Assembly (NCBI RefSeq): GCF_000455265.1
Contig: NZ_HG005141.1
Span: forward strand, 454,815-518,814
Source of the DNA: Paenibacillus antibioticophila
GTDB lineage: Bacteria; Bacillota; Bacilli; Paenibacillales; Paenibacillaceae
Direction: 5' to 3'
Length of the DNA stretch: 64,000 nt
The position numbers and the translations under genes were made by a program. This document shows, piece by piece, positions 10,134 through 18,603 of the stretch (positions within the stretch are counted from its first letter, which is position 1; every line of letters starts with the position of its first letter). The notes below the pieces were generated by a model, which saw nothing but the letters and a program-made list of their open reading frames with translations, did not search any database and was not told the origin of the DNA.

Positions 10134-10151
10134 TAAATAGAGGTGTTGAAT

Positions 10152-11498
10152 ATGACAGCTTCAAATCGGCATTTTGTTCAGGTTACTGGTGAAAATTTCA
10201 CCGTAAACGGCGAAAAAATCCTGCTCCGCGGTTTCAACTTAGGCACATGGATGAATCTGGAGCATTTTTTGATCGGCCTTCCCGGCACCGATACTTTGAT
10301 TAAAAAGACGTTTGAGGAAGTATACGGCAAGGAGCGCACCGCTGATTTCTTCGACCGTTTCTTGATGGAGTATATGGGCGAAAAGGACTTTGAGTTTTTG
10401 AAAAAAATCGGCGTTAATCATCTGCGGCTTCCGTTTAACTATAAATACTTTATCGACGATCAAAATCCGGGCGTATATAAGAACGACGGCTTTAAATACC
10501 TGGATCATATTGTTGCCCTTTGTGCAAAATATGAGATCTACGCCATTTTGGAGCTTCACTCCGTTCCCGGCGGACAAAACCCCGACTGGCACTGCGATAC
10601 CTACTCCGGCCTGCCGTTATTCTGGGAGTACGGTGCGCTGCGGGATACGGTTATCGGTCTCTGGGGCCACATCGCGCAGCATTACAAGGACCAGCCTTGG
10701 ATCGCCGCTTACGATATCGTGAACGAGCCCTCCCTGGTGACAAATGCGGAAGTATTCAATGATTTCTACCGCAAAGTGCTTGCGGAAATCCGCAAATATG
10801 ACCGGGAGCATATTATTTTCATTGAAGGGAACGCGTTTACGACGGACTTTTCCATGCTGGACCCTGTGGATGACCCGCAGGTGGCTTACGAATTTCACTT
10901 CTATCCGTTCGTCAAAGATCCTGCCGTGCTTACGCATGACATGAGCCGCGAACGCAGGAAGGAGATTTTTGCGGAGGAATTCCATCAACTTCTGAAGATC
11001 CGCGAGAAATATAAGCGTCCGCTCTGGTGCGGCGAGCTCGGCTTGGTGTTCGAGAAGGAAGATATTCATTTCCAAATGGAGATCATTGAGGATATGCTCG
11101 ATCTGTGCGAGCAAAACAATGTGTCTTGGGCACTGTGGCTCTATAAAGACGCTAACGTGATGGGCATCGTCTACCCTAAGATCGAGACCCCTTGGCGCCA
11201 GTTGACGGAAGAAATCAAACAGGTCTGGAACCAGCACAAGGAGCAGGAGAAGGGCGAAGCCTTGGTCGACTACATGGCCGAGACCTACTTCCAGCCGATC
11301 TCCAAGGAAGAACGGTATCCGCTGCAATTCCGCATGAGAACGATTATGCAGGCGATCTGTGTCGAACAGAACCTGAAGCCCTATCTGCAAAAACGCTCCT
11401 GGGAGGAAATGTCCAAGCTGCCTGAATCCTTCCGTTGGGAGAACTGCGAGCATTGGAGCAAGCTTGAGGAATTGATTGAGAAGTATACGAAGGCATAA
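10152..11498 (+). CDS. cytosolic GH5-family glycoside hydrolase
   Basis: 448-residue (beta/alpha)8 glycosidase. The N-terminal RGFNLGTWMN and the NHLRLPFNY strand are typical of GH5 exo-beta-glucanase-like enzymes. The acid/base is Glu192 (IVNEPS) and the nucleophile Glu295 (WCGELG). There is no signal peptide, so it acts in the cytosol on material brought in by the upstream importer. The C-terminal 100 residues extend beyond the barrel. ATG at 10152 follows AGAGGTG by 6 nt; GTG at 10143 lies inside that site and is rejected. A beta-glucoside or beta-mannoside substrate is possible; I cannot tell which. Confidence 0.85.
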   Translation: MTASNRHFVQVTGENFTVNGEKILLRGFNLGTWMNLEHFLIGLPGTDTLIKKTFEEVYGKERTADFFDRFLMEYMGEKDFEFLKKIGVNHLRLPFNYKYFIDDQNPGVYKNDGFKYLDHIVALCAKYEIYAILELHSVPGGQNPDWHCDTYSGLPLFWEYGALRDTVIGLWGHIAQHYKDQPWIAAYDIVNEPSLVTNAEVFNDFYRKVLAEIRKYDREHIIFIEGNAFTTDFSMLDPVDDPQVAYEFHFYPFVKDPAVLTHDMSRERRKEIFAEEFHQLLKIREKYKRPLWCGELGLVFEKEDIHFQMEIIEDMLDLCEQNNVSWALWLYKDANVMGIVYPKIETPWRQLTEEIKQVWNQHKEQEKGEALVDYMAETYFQPISKEERYPLQFRMRTIMQAICVEQNLKPYLQKRSWEEMSKLPESFRWENCEHWSKLEELIEKYTKA

Positions 11499-11499
11499 A

Positions 11500-11550
11500 C
11501 ACCAAGGAGACCTTGCTGATACCAGGGTCTCCTTGGTGCTTCTTCTATTT
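11500..11550 (+). terminator. intrinsic terminator after the GH5 gene
   Basis: Perfect 13-bp stem CACCAAGGAGACC / GGTCTCCTTGGTG (11500-11512 and 11526-11538) followed by a T-rich run. It sits between convergent genes. Confidence 0.85.
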
Positions 11551-11597
11551 GTTCCAAGCTGATGATCCTATTCAGTTAATACAAGCTTTTACTTTTA

Positions 11598-14500
11598 CTA
11601 CTTCCGCTTTATCCGCACACTGATAATCTGATTCGGCGCATAGGCCAGCTCAAGGGTATCCAGTGCGAAAGGCACCGCTTCTCCCGGGCTCTCCATCAAA
11701 TCACACGCCGTGGCCGATTTAATTGCAAACGGCAGTTGAATCTTGGCGGTTCCGTGTGAGCCGTAAACTTCGGTCAAGCGAAGAACCACATCATTGCTGC
11801 CATCCTCTGCGAGCTTGAAGGCTTGTACCTTCAGGGCGGAGGAGGAGTTCTTCAGCACCGCCCGTTCCTCCACAGCCAACTTCCGTCCGACATATACCGG
11901 TGCAGGCTGGTTCTGTTGGTATGCACTTTCTACCAAGCCTTCCGCGATACCGCTTGGTCCGTGCGGATAGATGGAGTACGTGAAGTAGTGCGTTCCCTGA
12001 TCGCTTGTCCGGTCAGGACGAATCGGAGCTTTTAGCAAACTGAGCCGAATCACGTTCTCTTCAACGTCGCAGCCGTATTTGCAATCATTCAGGATGGACA
12101 CCCCGAACATGCCCTCGGACAGATCGACCCACTTATGACAAGGCACTTCAAAGCGCGCCTGCTCCCAGGTGGTGTTCTTATTATTCATGCGCTCCATGAC
12201 CCCTGCCGAAGTATCGGTGGTGTACGTTCTGGCTTTGACATTAACCGGGAAGGCTACCTTCAGCAGTCTCTCCTTCTCATGCCAGTCGACCCAGGTCTCG
12301 AAATCGACGCGAGGGCTGTTGGCATGCAGGCGGACAACCTGAACCGCACGGCTGTTGCTGAAGGATTTCTCCATGCGAATCGCTACGGAAATCGGGCCAT
12401 CCTCCACGACAGTAATATTGGTCCATCCGTCAAAGTTAAGCTGATGATTTTTGTAGGTTTTTACGATGTCCCAAGCGTTGTAAATCCCCGGGCAATCCTC
12501 GAACAATTGCCACTGGTTAAGCAGCTCTCCAGGAGCATTGACCTGCTGTCTGCGAACCTTATCGATCATCTGCACGATGTTGCCTTCCGCATCCAGATGA
12601 ACGGATACGAATGCATTCTCCAGGCTCGAGGTTGACACTCGAAGGCCTGCCGGCTTCTCCATAACAACATTGGAGGCTCTGAACTCGCCCAGACTGAATC
12701 CATCCAGCTCCAGCTCGGTGCAATATCTTTCATCGCCTTCAGGCGTCACTTGCTTCTGAACCGGATAGATCCGGTTGTTCTTGTCCACGATGGACGGTGC
12801 GGTTACCGGCTCGTTGAAGACAGACAAGGTTTGCTTGCCGGAGAAGGCATTTACCGCGACGAAGCTGCCTTCCTGGGCTACCGTAAAGGTATCCATTGCT
12901 TTGACATTCAGATTATGGAACTCGGCATTCATCTCTTCATAAGTACGAACGGCATCGATGCCTACCGGATGGGTATGGCTGCCTGGAAGAATGTCGTGGA
13001 ACTGGTTGAACAACAGCTTCTTCCAAGGTACCGAGATTTCTTCTTGGGTCACGATGATGCGGTTAGCCAACAGCGCCGCAATCGCCGCGGTCGCCTCTGT
13101 CTGCTGGGCCAGGAACTCACCCTTGCGGTTGAAGCGTTTCAGTTCCCCCTTGGTCGTAAAGGTTCCGCGGTGCATCTCCAGATATAAATCTCCGTCCCAT
13201 TCCGGGAACTCGGAGGTATCCGCGAACACACCATGCAGATATTCCTTGCCGGTGGTCAGACGCATTTGCGGAATACCGCCCATTTGCTGCTCACGATAGT
13301 AGTATTCCATCATTTCATTGGTGATCCCGCTGCCGCCGTCACCGTAGCCGAACATTTGCAAGGACTCATCGCAGTACGACTTGTCCTGGAACGCTTCCCA
13401 ACTGCCGATCAACTGATTGGGGTCCATCCAGCTATTGAAATGCACGGGAGGTACGCAAGCATTGACGATGGAACCGTCCAGCCCCTTCCAGAGGAAGTTG
13501 TTATGCGGGAAGGTATTCGTATCGTTCCAGGTAGACATTTTGTTGGAGACAAAGTAATCAACGCCGCCCTGCTTCAAAATTTGCGGCATAATGGGGCTGT
13601 TGCCGAATACATCCGGAAGCCAGGCGATATCGACATCCACGCCGAACTCCTTCAAGAAGTACTGCTTGCCATACATGATTTGCCGTGCCAGGCTCTCCGC
13701 GTTGACCAAGTTGCAATCCGGCTCCACATACATGGCGCCGACGATCTCCCAGCGTCCTTCCGCTACACGGCGTTTCACCTCTTCAAATAGCGGCGGATAA
13801 TACTTTTGCAGCATCTCATAGGCCCAGGCCTGAGTATGGGAGTATTTGAACTCCGGATAACGGTCCATCAGGCGAAGCTGAATCAGAACCGTCCGGGCGT
13901 TCTTCTGAATCGTCTGTCCCATCGTCCAATGGTAAGCCAGATCCAGGTGGGAATGGGCCACACAAGCCAGCTTGCCGTTCTTGCCGAAGCGGCCGCTCGG
14001 TTCAAATACATTTTGCTGAATGTATTCCCGAATCGCCGGAGCTGCTTGTCTGAACTCCTCATCATCGTCGCTTTCGAAGAACGGGAACAGCTTGAGGATC
14101 TTTTCTACATGGCTCGTATAGTACGCTTTCGCGCCCTCTTCCATATAATCCGCATAAGCACTTTGATACAGCATATCCAGGTCATATTTCAAGCCAAGCA
14201 TGACATCGTCAATGACAACCAGGCAGGGACGCTTGAACGTCTGAACACAGCCCTTCAGGTTGCGGGCGGTACCTCGGTCATCATCCGGTTTGGAGCGGGT
14301 GTAGCATTCCAGAATCATCTGATGCTGCTCCCCGGCCTTGGCATTGTCTATAAAGGCACACCAGCTGCGGTTCGGGTCCAATCCATCTACATAGCGGCCG
14401 TTATCAGAGATAATCACCTCTGTTGCTGTGTACATATAAAGGTAGACCTTCTTACCTTCCAGCTCCTTGGGAATCGTGAAATCACACTTGAACATACAAG

Positions 14501-14711
14501 TGATATCCGGTCCGCCCCACTTATCCCCTTCCTGAATCGGATGGAAGTCATCCTCCCATACATAAGCATCCGGTTCATAACGACCGTTGCGCACCAGCCA
14601 GTTATCCAAAGGGTACATTTCTTTAAAAATACGTTGGTCGATCTGCTCAAATACAAGCTTGGACCATTTTTGCATGCTGACGCTTCTGCGTTCTACCGCG
14701 ATGTGTGCCAC
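11598..14711 (-). CDS. GH38 alpha-mannosidase
   Basis: 1037-residue cytosolic alpha-mannosidase of the Ams1/yeast-vacuolar-like GH38 type. It has an N-terminal beta domain, then the catalytic domain with zinc-ligand motif AHSHLDLAYHW and nucleophile Asp367 in WLPDVFGNS, a helical bundle, and C-terminal beta-sandwich domains. Length fits the family. GTG start: GGAGG is 8 nt upstream. It is the last gene of a leftward operon with an ABC importer (18293-15016) and a small NifU-like protein 17 bp upstream. The importer probably brings in alpha-mannosides from yeast or plant glycans. Confidence 0.92.
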   Translation of the reverse strand: MAHIAVERRSVSMQKWSKLVFEQIDQRIFKEMYPLDNWLVRNGRYEPDAYVWEDDFHPIQEGDKWGGPDITCMFKCDFTIPKELEGKKVYLYMYTATEVIISDNGRYVDGLDPNRSWCAFIDNAKAGEQHQMILECYTRSKPDDDRGTARNLKGCVQTFKRPCLVVIDDVMLGLKYDLDMLYQSAYADYMEEGAKAYYTSHVEKILKLFPFFESDDDEEFRQAAPAIREYIQQNVFEPSGRFGKNGKLACVAHSHLDLAYHWTMGQTIQKNARTVLIQLRLMDRYPEFKYSHTQAWAYEMLQKYYPPLFEEVKRRVAEGRWEIVGAMYVEPDCNLVNAESLARQIMYGKQYFLKEFGVDVDIAWLPDVFGNSPIMPQILKQGGVDYFVSNKMSTWNDTNTFPHNNFLWKGLDGSIVNACVPPVHFNSWMDPNQLIGSWEAFQDKSYCDESLQMFGYGDGGSGITNEMMEYYYREQQMGGIPQMRLTTGKEYLHGVFADTSEFPEWDGDLYLEMHRGTFTTKGELKRFNRKGEFLAQQTEATAAIAALLANRIIVTQEEISVPWKKLLFNQFHDILPGSHTHPVGIDAVRTYEEMNAEFHNLNVKAMDTFTVAQEGSFVAVNAFSGKQTLSVFNEPVTAPSIVDKNNRIYPVQKQVTPEGDERYCTELELDGFSLGEFRASNVVMEKPAGLRVSTSSLENAFVSVHLDAEGNIVQMIDKVRRQQVNAPGELLNQWQLFEDCPGIYNAWDIVKTYKNHQLNFDGWTNITVVEDGPISVAIRMEKSFSNSRAVQVVRLHANSPRVDFETWVDWHEKERLLKVAFPVNVKARTYTTDTSAGVMERMNNKNTTWEQARFEVPCHKWVDLSEGMFGVSILNDCKYGCDVEENVIRLSLLKAPIRPDRTSDQGTHYFTYSIYPHGPSGIAEGLVESAYQQNQPAPVYVGRKLAVEERAVLKNSSSALKVQAFKLAEDGSNDVVLRLTEVYGSHGTAKIQLPFAIKSATACDLMESPGEAVPFALDTLELAYAPNQIISVRIKRK

Positions 14712-14727
14712 TCTCGTATCCTCCGTT

Positions 14728-14979
14728 CTATCTTGCGTAGTAAGGAATATGTTTGTTGATCTTTACTTTGAATTCTGTGCCAAAACGCTTGGATACCCGT
14801 TCCTTGATCCAATGGTTCAACTCAGGATCACAGCATTGGCATGCTGCGCAATCCCCGTGAGCACCCAGAATAATCGTGTTATCTTCGAATCCTTCAAATA
14901 CAATATCTCCGCCGTCCACACGGGTCATAGGACGGATTTCATTCATAATAATGTCTTCTATCTGTCTAGCAAGCTCCAT
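14728..14979 (-). CDS. small NifU-like (C-terminal domain) protein
   Basis: 83-residue protein. The RPMTRVDGGDIVFEGFEDNT region and the following HGDCAACQCC look like the C-terminal Fe-S scaffold domain of NifU (DGGD, then a CxxC). Here the CxxC is followed by two more cysteines (CAACQCC), which is unusual. Start: GAGGAGGG ends 6 nt before ATG 14979; an upstream TTG (14985) directly abuts it. It lies 36 bp after the permease gene and 17 bp before the GH38 gene, so it is co-transcribed with sugar genes, with no Fe-S assembly genes nearby. Its role there is unknown. Confidence 0.75.
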   Translation of the reverse strand: MELARQIEDIIMNEIRPMTRVDGGDIVFEGFEDNTIILGAHGDCAACQCCDPELNHWIKERVSKRFGTEFKVKINKHIPYYAR

Positions 14980-15015
14980 ATCCAACCCTCCTCATGATGT
15001 TGAAACCTGTATTCG

Positions 15016-15858
15016 TTAACCCTTGACCGCACCTGCTGTCATAGCGGACACGATGAATCTTTGCAGAATGACGAAAATAAGCAAGGTCGGGAAAATACCG
15101 ATGACAGCAGCGGCCGCCAAGTAGTGCGTAGTAATGGAATCCGCTGTGGATTGAAGGTTAACCAGACCTACCGAAATCGGGTACAATGCAGAGTCGTTCA
15201 ACAAGATGAACGGCACGATAAATTGGGCCCAGCTCTTGACTACCACCAGAATGACGACCGAGACGATCCCTGGAACGACCAGAGGAAGAACGGCCATACA
15301 CATCGTCTGGAACTTGTTACAGCCATCGATTGCCGCGGCTTCATCCAGTTCTTTAGGTACCGTGTCGATATATCCTTTGATGGACCATACCGCAAAAGGA
15401 AGCACAACAGCAATGTAGACGAAGATCAAGCTGCCGTAATTGTTCAGCATACCGAGACGACTCAAGTATTTGTAGAGCGGAATTACGACGATCAGAGGTG
15501 AGATCATCTGGAAGAACAAGATGGCCAGCATCGTCATTTTTTTGCCTTTAAAGTTAAATCTGGAGAAGGCATAGGCTGCAGGCAGACAGAAGATCAAGCT
15601 GCCGATGACCGTTACCAGAACAATAATTAGCGAGTTTTTCAAGTAACCGAAAATATCTGTCTTCCATAGAACATATCTGTAGTTGTCGAAATTGAATTGA
15701 TTCGGCAACAGCTTCGGCGGAGACTGGAATAGCTCCGGCACCGTCTTGAAGGACAGGGATACCAGCCACAAAAAGGGCAGTAGAAAGAACAAAGAAATCA
15801 AAATATACACCAGGTATAAGCCAATGGAGGCTCTTATTTTTGCGCTTTTGCTTATCAT
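15016..15858 (-). CDS. ABC sugar transporter permease (MalG type)
   Basis: 280-residue permease with six membrane segments and EAA loop EAAAIDGCNKFQTMCMAVLPLV. Start: ATG 15858 follows AGGAG by 8 nt; the longer reading frame up to 15912 would translate through the palindrome at 15881-15915 and is rejected. Partner of the permease at 15929-16846 in the mannosidase operon. Confidence 0.9.
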   Translation of the reverse strand: MISKSAKIRASIGLYLVYILISLFFLLPFLWLVSLSFKTVPELFQSPPKLLPNQFNFDNYRYVLWKTDIFGYLKNSLIIVLVTVIGSLIFCLPAAYAFSRFNFKGKKMTMLAILFFQMISPLIVVIPLYKYLSRLGMLNNYGSLIFVYIAVVLPFAVWSIKGYIDTVPKELDEAAAIDGCNKFQTMCMAVLPLVVPGIVSVVILVVVKSWAQFIVPFILLNDSALYPISVGLVNLQSTADSITTHYLAAAAVIGIFPTLLIFVILQRFIVSAMTAGAVKG

Positions 15859-15880
15859 TATGCAGTCTCCTAACATAGAC

Positions 15881-15915
15881 CGCATGTATCCGGGAGGACC
15901 TCCCGGATACATGCG
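15881..15915 (-). other. perfect 17-bp intercistronic palindrome
   Basis: Arms CGCATGTATCCGGGAGG and CCTCCCGGATACATGCG around a single central base, between the two permease genes. No T-tract follows, so it is not a simple terminator. As RNA it would form a very stable hairpin between the cistrons. Confidence 0.7.
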
Positions 15916-15928
15916 TCACGGATAATTA

Positions 15929-16846
15929 TTATGCGTCCTCGCCGCTGCGTCTCAGGAACCAGAAGTAGAGAGCCGCCATCAATCCGTTGATCAACAGAAG
16001 AATCGTAGCGTATGCCGAGCCCGAGCCCAAATTCATATGAACGAATATTTGGTTGTAGGCAGTGAGCGCCAGAACCTCTGTAGAGTTGCCGGGACCGCCG
16101 GAAGTCAGCGACATCACCATATCAAAGGTATTGAAGGTGTTGATGATGTTGAGAATGACATTGATGGAAAGGACCGAACTGATCGATGGGAGCGTAACAT
16201 GAATCAGACGCTGCCAGGAAGAGGCCCCATCGATATCCGCTGCTTCCAGAACATCTCTGGAGATCGTCTTTAAACCGGAGTAAGACAAAATCATACTCTG
16301 GGCAGTACCTCTCCAGATGTTGGCGATGATCGTGCAGACCAGCGCCGAACCAGCAGAGGTCAAGAAAGTAACATTGGTGATGCCAACGGCATGCAGCATC
16401 GAGGTCAGAATACCTGATTCGGATTCATTCAAGAAGATCTTCCAGATGACCCCGATAATAACGCCCGGGATGGCCCAAGCAAGCAGCGTAACTACCCGTA
16501 CGAAGACAGTTCCGCGAAGCTTGAGCTCCTCCCCCTTCACGATAGCAAGTGCAATCGCAAGCCCCAAAACCGTCTGACCGACGACGCTGAAGAAGACGAA
16601 GACAAAGGTTGTCCACAACGTTTGATAGACTTGGCTGTCACTGAGAATATTGATAAATGAGCTGAACGTATAGGAATAATCCTTTCCTGTCAGCGATGCA
16701 TCGGTGAAGCTGTAGCGTATGACTTCAAAGGTCGGATACACGAAGGTGACCAACAGGACAAGGATCAGTGGAGCAATCCAGTAGACCGGCCCCTGCGCCA
16801 GACGGCTTACAACTCCCTTTTTAGGATTCGGTGCGGTTTGAAGCAT
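15929..16846 (-). CDS. ABC sugar transporter permease (MalF type)
   Basis: 305-residue permease. An N-terminal cytoplasmic tail is followed by six membrane segments and EAA loop EAADIDGASSWQRLIHVTLPSIS. Start: AGGGAG is 8 nt before ATG 16846; the GTG at 16855 overlaps that site. It lies 19 bp downstream of the binding-protein gene. Confidence 0.9.
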   Translation of the reverse strand: MLQTAPNPKKGVVSRLAQGPVYWIAPLILVLLVTFVYPTFEVIRYSFTDASLTGKDYSYTFSSFINILSDSQVYQTLWTTFVFVFFSVVGQTVLGLAIALAIVKGEELKLRGTVFVRVVTLLAWAIPGVIIGVIWKIFLNESESGILTSMLHAVGITNVTFLTSAGSALVCTIIANIWRGTAQSMILSYSGLKTISRDVLEAADIDGASSWQRLIHVTLPSISSVLSINVILNIINTFNTFDMVMSLTSGGPGNSTEVLALTAYNQIFVHMNLGSGSAYATILLLINGLMAALYFWFLRRSGEDA

Positions 16847-16865
16847 GCGTTTCACTCCCTGAAAA

Positions 16866-18293
16866 TTACTTGCCTACTTTTTTTATAATATTCTCTAAAG
16901 CTTTCTCGGCAGTTGAAGCACCCGTAACAATTTCTCCGATAGCGACTTGCAGCTCACTGGAGAGCGCAGTATATTCAGATACTGGCGGACGGCTTTGCGC
17001 CTGATCCAGGTAGGATGCAAATTGCTTGGCATAGGCATCTTCTGCAAACGCAGGAGTGTTGTCATAAACAGAACGTCTGGTCGGGAGGAAGCCTCCGATC
17101 TCACACCATTCGCCTGCAGCCGCATCATCGGAATACAGACTAAGTACGAAGTCTGCAGCCAGTTCAGCCTTTTGCTTGTCCGTTGCGAACACGACGTTTG
17201 TCCATCCGCCTGCGGAAGAGCTGGCGGCATCTCCGGCATGAATGACTGGCAATTCAGCAATGCCCCACTTCTGTTCGAAGGTATCCGCACCGACAATCTC
17301 CTTGATTTGAGGAACTGCGGAGCTGGAAGCAATAAACATGCCATACTTGTCGGTAGTCAAGTCACCGAACATATTGGATTCCTTGTCGAACTCTACTACG
17401 CGTTGCGGTGTTACGCCTTCCTTCACGGTGTTCTCGAAGAAGGAGAGGAAGTTGAGCATGGCTGTCTTGGCTTCTCCATCCTGGAATGCAATGCTGTTAT
17501 CATCATTCAACAACGGGAAGCCTTGGCTCCAGTAAATGCCGAGGTGATTGTTGACAGCGCCCTCGTTGCGCCCAGCGACATAAATAAGTCCGGTCATGCC
17601 AGGATTATCTTCTTGCAGTTTCTTCGCAGTGCTGATCAATTCGTCCACCGTTGCTGGAGGCGCAGAAATCAGGTCTTTTCTGTAATAAAGAGCCCGGACA
17701 TCAGTTGTGTACCAGTCACTTAGGATGTCTCCGCCTTCTCCGTCAGGCTGCATGGTGCTGAGCATGAACGGGAAGTAGTCGTCGATCGAGATGCCTTTAG
17801 CAGCCATCGCATCGTTCAAAGGCTGTGCATATTCGGCAACGGACGGCATCATGAAGGAGTCGACTGCAGCCACATCCGGAGCGGTCCCTTCTGCAAGCTT
17901 GAGCTGCAGCTTCGCCATGTTATCTGTCGAATTATTGCTTGTGCTGATCGGCTTGATTTTTACGTTTGGATGCTCTTCGATCCAAGCCTTCATTTTCTTC
18001 GTCAAGTAGTCTACCCGTGCCGGTGAAGTCGCTTCCAAGGATTGGCTCGGGTTCGGCTGCCAGGTAATTTCGATTTCGGCCTCCTGATAACCGATCAATT
18101 GCGGGCTGATGATCATTTGTCCGCCAGGATGCTTCTTGATAATGTCTTCGTTGCTTGCATTCGCTCCGCTGCCCGAAGTGTTGGCCGGCGTATTGTTTTG
18201 AGCCGCGTTGTCCTTGTTGCTGGACCCGCATCCGCTCAGCAGCAAGGTTAGTGTCATCACTGCTGCAAGTGCGTATGAGAATGTCTTTTTCAA
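16866..18293 (-). CDS. ABC sugar transporter, substrate-binding lipoprotein
   Basis: 475-residue family 1 solute-binding protein. Signal sequence with lipobox LLLSGC (Cys about 22), then a low-complexity Asn/Ser/Ala linker. The domain (EIEITWQPNPSQ...YLTKKMKAWIEEHPNVKIKPI) is the usual two-lobed sugar-binding fold. TTG start, with GGAGGG 6 nt upstream. First gene of the leftward operon with two permeases, the NifU-like protein and GH38. A cre-like site lies 59 bp upstream. Probable ligand: mannose-containing oligosaccharide, inferred only from the operon. Confidence 0.9.
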   Translation of the reverse strand: MKKTFSYALAAVMTLTLLLSGCGSSNKDNAAQNNTPANTSGSGANASNEDIIKKHPGGQMIISPQLIGYQEAEIEITWQPNPSQSLEATSPARVDYLTKKMKAWIEEHPNVKIKPISTSNNSTDNMAKLQLKLAEGTAPDVAAVDSFMMPSVAEYAQPLNDAMAAKGISIDDYFPFMLSTMQPDGEGGDILSDWYTTDVRALYYRKDLISAPPATVDELISTAKKLQEDNPGMTGLIYVAGRNEGAVNNHLGIYWSQGFPLLNDDNSIAFQDGEAKTAMLNFLSFFENTVKEGVTPQRVVEFDKESNMFGDLTTDKYGMFIASSSAVPQIKEIVGADTFEQKWGIAELPVIHAGDAASSSAGGWTNVVFATDKQKAELAADFVLSLYSDDAAAGEWCEIGGFLPTRRSVYDNTPAFAEDAYAKQFASYLDQAQSRPPVSEYTALSSELQVAIGEIVTGASTAEKALENIIKKVGK

Positions 18294-18351
18294 AGTAGTC
18301 CCTCCGTTTTCGTTGTAATAATATGGGACGCTAGCATAACCCCCGCCGGAG

Positions 18352-18365
18352 TGAAAGCACTTTCA
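18352..18365. promoter_or_regulatory. cre-like site upstream of the mannosidase operon
   Basis: TGAAAGCACTTTCA is a near-perfect palindrome differing from the ideal cre TGAAAGCGCTTTCA by one base. It lies 59 bp upstream of the TTG start of the binding-protein gene, in the 310-bp gap 18294-18603. CcpA repression is the likely role. I see no convincing -35/-10 pair next to it. Confidence 0.55.
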
Positions 18366-18402
18366 AGCTTATCTATAAGCACTGGCAAAAAGGAGGCTCA
18401 AG

Positions 18403-18498
18403 TTGGCTGTGTCCTGGTGCGCATTCTCCTTAACGCCTTCATGTGCCTTGGTGAGAGTGCCATCGAGTGCCTCGGTTGATAAGCGTGCCCCCCGATAG
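18403..18498 (+). CDS. possible small ORF with strong RBS (31 aa)
   Basis: A TTG-started 31-codon frame preceded by AGGAGG with 6-nt spacing, on the strand opposite to both neighbours. Composition (Ser, Pro, Val, three Cys) gives no family hint. It may be chance; listed because the ribosome site is perfect. Confidence 0.15.
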   Translation: MAVSWCAFSLTPSCALVRVPSSASVDKRAPR

Positions 18499-18603
18499 TT
18501 CAAATATATCACCGGGCTCTTGCCCCCACATCGTTTGCCCATCCAAAATCAAGGGCATTTTTAGCGGGAAAATTGTACTGCAGCACAAGCCTGATTATTG
18601 TTT

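Noticed and set aside
15859..15912. N-terminal extension of the permease
   Set aside because: It would translate the palindrome 15881-15915 and has no RBS; ATG 15858 has AGGAG at 8 nt.
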